Shown piece by piece: positions 1-5,010 of a stretch of DNA of 5,010 bases. Made by a program: the position numbers and the translations under genes. The stretch comes from an uncultured Lentisphaeraceae bacterium (GTDB lineage Bacteria; Verrucomicrobiota; Kiritimatiellia; RFP12; DVOR01), in NCBI GenBank assembly GCA_946056345.1, contig CAMGJH010000113.1, positions 1 to 5,010 on the forward strand, in the 5' to 3' direction. Each line of letters opens with the position of its first letter. The stretch's first letter is position 1. Under the pieces are notes generated by a model. That model did not search any database and had not been told where the DNA came from. It worked only from the letters and a program-made list of their open reading frames with translations.

Positions 1-3369
<3,369 letters not shown>

Positions 3370-3371
<2 letters not shown>

Positions 3372-3375
3372 GGAG
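3370..3375 (+). promoter_or_regulatory. Shine-Dalgarno site of gltD
   Basis: AAGGAG lies 7 nt before the ATG at 3383, and its first two bases belong to the gltB stop codon TAA (3369-3371). The near-consensus site and ideal spacing fix the gltD start. The 11-nt gap between the genes indicates co-transcription and probably translational coupling, which suits two subunits of one enzyme. Confidence 0.9.
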
Positions 3376-3382
3376 TTTCGCT

Positions 3383-4747
3383 ATGCACCGTTATCGTCCC
3401 GTCGATGAACGCCGCCGTGATTGGGCGGAGGTTGAGTTGCCCCTGAGCGCCGAGGAGAGCCGTTGCCACGCCCAGGCCTGCCTGAGCTGCGGCGTGCCCT
3501 TCTGCCACGGCATGGGCTGCCCGCTCGCCAACCCCATCCCCGAAACCAACACCGCCGTCGCCAGCGGCAACGACGCTCTGGCCTACGCGCTGCTCTCGCA
3601 GACCGACCTCTTTGCGGAGTTCACCTCGCACATCTGCCCGGCCCTCTGCGAAGGGAGCTGCACCCACGGGATGGAGGGCGAAGAGCCCGTCTCCATCCGC
3701 GCCCTCGAGCGTCACATCATCGACACGGCTTGGGCCAACGGCTGGGTCCAGCCCATCCTCCCCGAGCGGCGCACGGGCAAGCGCGTGGCGGTGGTCGGTT
3801 CGGGCCCTGCCGGGCTCGCCGCCGCCGAACTCCTTAACCGCGCCGGCGTGGAGGTGACCGTCTACGAGCGCTCGGCCACCCCCGGCGGCCTCCTGCGCTA
3901 TGGCATCCCCGACTTCAAGCTCGCCAAGCGCCTCGTCGCGCGCCGCATCGCGCTGATGGAAGCCGAGGGCATCCGCTTCGTCACCGGCACCGAGGTCGGC
4001 AAAGAGGTCGCAGTGGAGTGGATTGCCAAGCGCCACGACGCGGTCCTCTGGGCCATCGGCACCGCCATCCCGCGCAATCTCGCCCTCCCCGGCCGCGACC
4101 TGGAGGGCATCCACTTCGCCCTCGACTTCCTTATCGGCCAGAACCGCGCCCTCGCTGGCGAACTCCCCGCCGCGCCCATCTCCGCCAAGGGCCGCGACGT
4201 GCTCGTCATCGGCGGCGGCGACACCGGCTCCGACTGCGTCGGCACCGCCCGGCGCCAGGGGGCCCATTCCATCACCCAGGTGGAGATCCTCCCGATGCCC
4301 CCTGCCGAGCGCTCGGCCTCGACCCCCTGGCCGCGCTGGCCCTGGAAGCTGCGCACCTCCTCCAGCCACGAAGAGGGCTGCGAACGCCTCTGGAACATCG
4401 AGTCCCTCGCCTTCGAGGGCGCGGTGGGCCGCGTCTCCGGCGTCAAGATCCGCCAGGTGGCCTGGACCTGCTCGCCCACCGGCAAGCCCCTCTCCTTCAC
4501 CCCCGTGGAAGGCTCCGAGCGCACCTTGAAGGCCGACCTCGTCCTCCTGGCAATGGGCTTCACCGGCGTGCCCGAGCACCTCCTCGCCCAGCTCCCGCGC
4601 AACGCCAACCGCCCCCTCCTCGCCCCGGCCGACCCCGCCCGCGCCACCTTCGCCTGCGGCGACTGCGTCTCGGGCCCTTCCTTGGTGGTCCGCGCCCTGG
4701 CCGATGGCCGCCGCGCCGCCCAGGAAATCCTCGCCGCCCTCGCCTAA
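3383..4747 (+). CDS. gltD: Glutamate synthase (NADPH) small subunit
   Basis: This 454-residue FAD-dependent subunit oxidises NADPH and feeds electrons through iron-sulfur clusters to the FMN and [3Fe-4S] cluster of GltB. The N-terminal cluster domain has Cys33, Cys36, Cys41 and Cys46, followed by Cys85, Cys89 and Cys93; by family knowledge these regions bind two [4Fe-4S] clusters. The FAD-binding loop is GSGPAG (139-144), followed by an acidic strand end (YER) and the LLRYGIPDFKL motif. The NADPH-binding Rossmann loop is GGGDTGSDC (277-285). The second FAD motif is CGDCVSGPSLVV, from Cys425, where many relatives have a GD-RRGQSLVVWAI form. The start is set by a strong ribosome site. The N-terminus is about 10 residues shorter than in many relatives, lacking the usual GFLEY-like segment before the RPVDER motif. 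Other members of the wider reductase family share these folds, but adjacency to gltB makes GltD secure. Confidence 0.97.
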   Translation: MHRYRPVDERRRDWAEVELPLSAEESRCHAQACLSCGVPFCHGMGCPLANPIPETNTAVASGNDALAYALLSQTDLFAEFTSHICPALCEGSCTHGMEGEEPVSIRALERHIIDTAWANGWVQPILPERRTGKRVAVVGSGPAGLAAAELLNRAGVEVTVYERSATPGGLLRYGIPDFKLAKRLVARRIALMEAEGIRFVTGTEVGKEVAVEWIAKRHDAVLWAIGTAIPRNLALPGRDLEGIHFALDFLIGQNRALAGELPAAPISAKGRDVLVIGGGDTGSDCVGTARRQGAHSITQVEILPMPPAERSASTPWPRWPWKLRTSSSHEEGCERLWNIESLAFEGAVGRVSGVKIRQVAWTCSPTGKPLSFTPVEGSERTLKADLVLLAMGFTGVPEHLLAQLPRNANRPLLAPADPARATFACGDCVSGPSLVVRALADGRRAAQEILAALA

Positions 4748-4789
4748 GCCCCACAGCTCACCGCCAGCCGCTAACAGCTAACCGCTGCG
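4748..4789. repeat. Degenerate heptamer tract after gltD
   Basis: Directly after the gltD stop the sequence can be read in 7-nt register as GCCCCAC, AGCTCAC, CGCCAGC, CGCTAAC, AGCTAAC, CGCTGCG. The consensus is close to AGCTNAC. This resembles the heptamers inside gltB, whose right arm reads AGCTGAC on the minus strand. The copies are imperfect, so shared origin is an inference. Confidence 0.55.
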
Positions 4790-4798
4790 AGCGCAGCG
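4783..4798. repeat. Small GC-rich hairpin
   Basis: CGCTGCG (4783-4789) and CGCAGCG (4792-4798) form a perfect 7-bp inverted repeat; a 6-bp stem with a 4-nt loop is the more realistic RNA fold. No T-run follows, so it is not a terminator by itself. It may mark the end of the heptamer tract or protect the 3' end of the mRNA. Confidence 0.5.
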
Positions 4799-4808
4799 AG
4801 CCGGGGTT

Positions 4809-4884
4809 GCCCGTTCTGACGGGCCGCGTCCCCGCGGCCCAAGTAAGCTCCAGGCCACCGGGGACGGCGGCCATCAGAACGGGC
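4809..4884. repeat. Long imperfect hairpin, possible palindromic element
   Basis: GCCCGTTCTGA (4809-4819) pairs perfectly with TCAGAACGGGC (4874-4884), and GTCCCC (4828-4833) pairs with GGGGAC (4860-4865). The 8 nt between these blocks pair with small bulges, giving arms of about 25 nt. GGCC at 4836-4839 and 4853-4856 can close an inner stem. The form suits a repeated extragenic palindrome or a miniature element with 11-bp terminal repeats, or simply the base of the operon's 3' end structure. Its copy number in the genome is unknown. Confidence 0.7.
4821..4840. repeat. Perfect 8-bp hairpin nested in the long hairpin
   Basis: GGGCCGCG (4821-4828) and CGCGGCCC (4833-4840) are perfect complements around the loop TCCC. 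The hairpin uses bases of the left arm of the long hairpin at 4809-4884, so the two folds exclude each other. In a growing transcript it would form first. Whether it matters is unknown. Confidence 0.6.
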
Positions 4885-4910
4885 GCCCCCCGGGCGTTTT
4901 ACATTTTTGT
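4884..4910 (+). terminator. Rho-independent terminator of the gltBD operon
   Basis: CGCCC (4884-4888) and GGGCG (4892-4896) form a stem with a 3-nt loop, extendable by G-U pairs. It is followed at once by TTTT and then ACATTTTTGT, the only T-rich run in the surrounding GC-rich DNA. Orientation fits transcription from gltD, 137 nt after its stop codon. The stem is short but all G-C, and the long hairpin just upstream may help. Confidence 0.7.
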
Positions 4911-4934
4911 CCGCCCCGGGTTGGCCTCGAGGTA

Positions 4935-4961
4935 GGCCCGGGTTCGAGGTCGACCCGGGCC
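4935..4961. repeat. GC-rich palindrome within the 22-nt array
   Basis: GGCCCGGGT (4935-4943) and ACCCGGGCC (4953-4961) are perfect 9-bp complements. Inside, CGA (4945-4947) pairs with TCG (4950-4952), leaving one bulged T and a 2-nt loop. Almost the whole 27 nt is therefore palindromic. It lies beyond the T-run of the terminator and overlaps two copies of the CCGGGTT repeat. Confidence 0.65.
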
Positions 4962-4970
4962 GGGTTCGAT

Positions 4971-4991
4971 AATTAACCCTTAGGGATAATT
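4971..4991. promoter_or_regulatory. Operator-like dyad centred on CCCTTAGGG
   Basis: The 21 nt are symmetric about position 4981, with 9 of 10 base pairs matching: AATTA at 4971-4975 against TAATT at 4987-4991, and CCCT at 4977-4980 against AGGG at 4982-4985. A second, weaker copy is centred at 5003 and cut by the edge. Two dyads 22 bp apart, about two helix turns, is a spacing seen for paired dimeric regulators. No regulator is identified and no downstream gene is visible. Confidence 0.35.
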
Positions 4992-5010
4992 CAATTAAGC
5001 CTTAGGGATA

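Larger units (their letters stand above)
4916..5010. repeat. 22-nt-periodic tandem array, cut by the right edge
   Basis: CCGGGTT occurs at 4916, 4938 and 4960, exactly 22 nt apart, and the second and third copies extend to CCGGGTTCGA. In the same 22-nt register, an 18-nt AT-rich unit (AATTAA, then C or G, then CCTTAGGGATA) occurs at 4971-4988 and 4993-5010 with one mismatch. Neighbouring rows share about 10 to 13 of 22 positions, with the GC-rich half giving way to the AT-rich half. The array continues off-window. Iterons, tandem regulator sites or a decayed satellite are all possible. Confidence 0.65.

Noticed and set aside
4018..4935. Plus-strand open frame overlapping gltD and running past its stop
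   Set aside because: It is an Arg/Pro-rich shadow of gltD whose tail is only a translation of the heptamer tract and hairpins.
4935..4969. tRNA-like T-arm (GGTTCGA between CCGGG blocks)
   Set aside because: The loop between the G/C blocks is too long for a T-arm, and no acceptor stem, D-arm or anticodon arm can be found around it.
4968..4990. Promoter -10 boxes (GATAAT at 4968 and 4985)
   Set aside because: No -35-like hexamer sits at the right distance (CGAGGT and GGGTTC are poor matches), and the two boxes fall within the repeats. The next gene is not visible.
4916..5010. CRISPR array
   Set aside because: The period is only 22 nt, with an 18-nt repeat and a 4-nt gap in the AT-rich part. 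That leaves no room for spacers, and no cas gene is visible.
4979..5010. Telomere-like TTAGGG or I-SceI-like TAGGGATAA
   Set aside because: TTAGGG occurs only as part of a 22-nt unit, not as 6-nt tandem repeats. The I-SceI resemblance covers only half of its 18-bp site, so both are chance.

Overview
This window carries the nitrogen-assimilation operon gltB-gltD, which encodes the two subunits of bacterial NADPH-type glutamate synthase (GOGAT). The DNA is very GC-rich, with codons mostly ending in C or G. gltB is cut by the left edge and lacks its N-terminal glutaminase domain. gltD is complete. Both genes read on the + strand.

Layout: gltB runs from the left edge to 3371 and contains the central domain, the FMN/[3Fe-4S] synthase domain and the C-terminal GXGXG beta-helix. 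Between the last two domains lies a foreign-looking stretch at 2471-2622. It is built of four heptamers AGCSGAC on one side and four heptamers GCTGTCR in the opposite orientation on the other. The stretch stays in frame and reads as a low-complexity linker. An 11-nt gap with a strong Shine-Dalgarno overlapping the gltB stop leads to gltD (3383-4747).

The remaining 263 nt (4748-5010) have no supportable gene but are dense in structure. In order they hold degenerate heptamers that look related to those inside gltB, a small GC hairpin, a long imperfect hairpin with a competing internal hairpin, a rho-independent terminator that probably ends the operon, and a 22-nt-periodic stretch that turns abruptly from GC-rich to AT-rich and runs off the right edge.

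How the genes work together: GltB takes ammonia from glutamine (glutaminase domain, off-window) and combines it with 2-oxoglutarate on FMN to make glutamate. GltD oxidises NADPH at FAD and passes the electrons through iron-sulfur clusters to GltB.

Organism: a high-GC bacterium. The short form of GltD and the heptamer repeats make me think of the Verrucomicrobiota/Kiritimatiellota/Lentisphaerota side or of Chloroflexota. This is a weak impression from memory and does not identify the organism. I see no clearly new biological system. The most unusual features are the heptamer insert inside gltB and the 22-nt array at the right edge.
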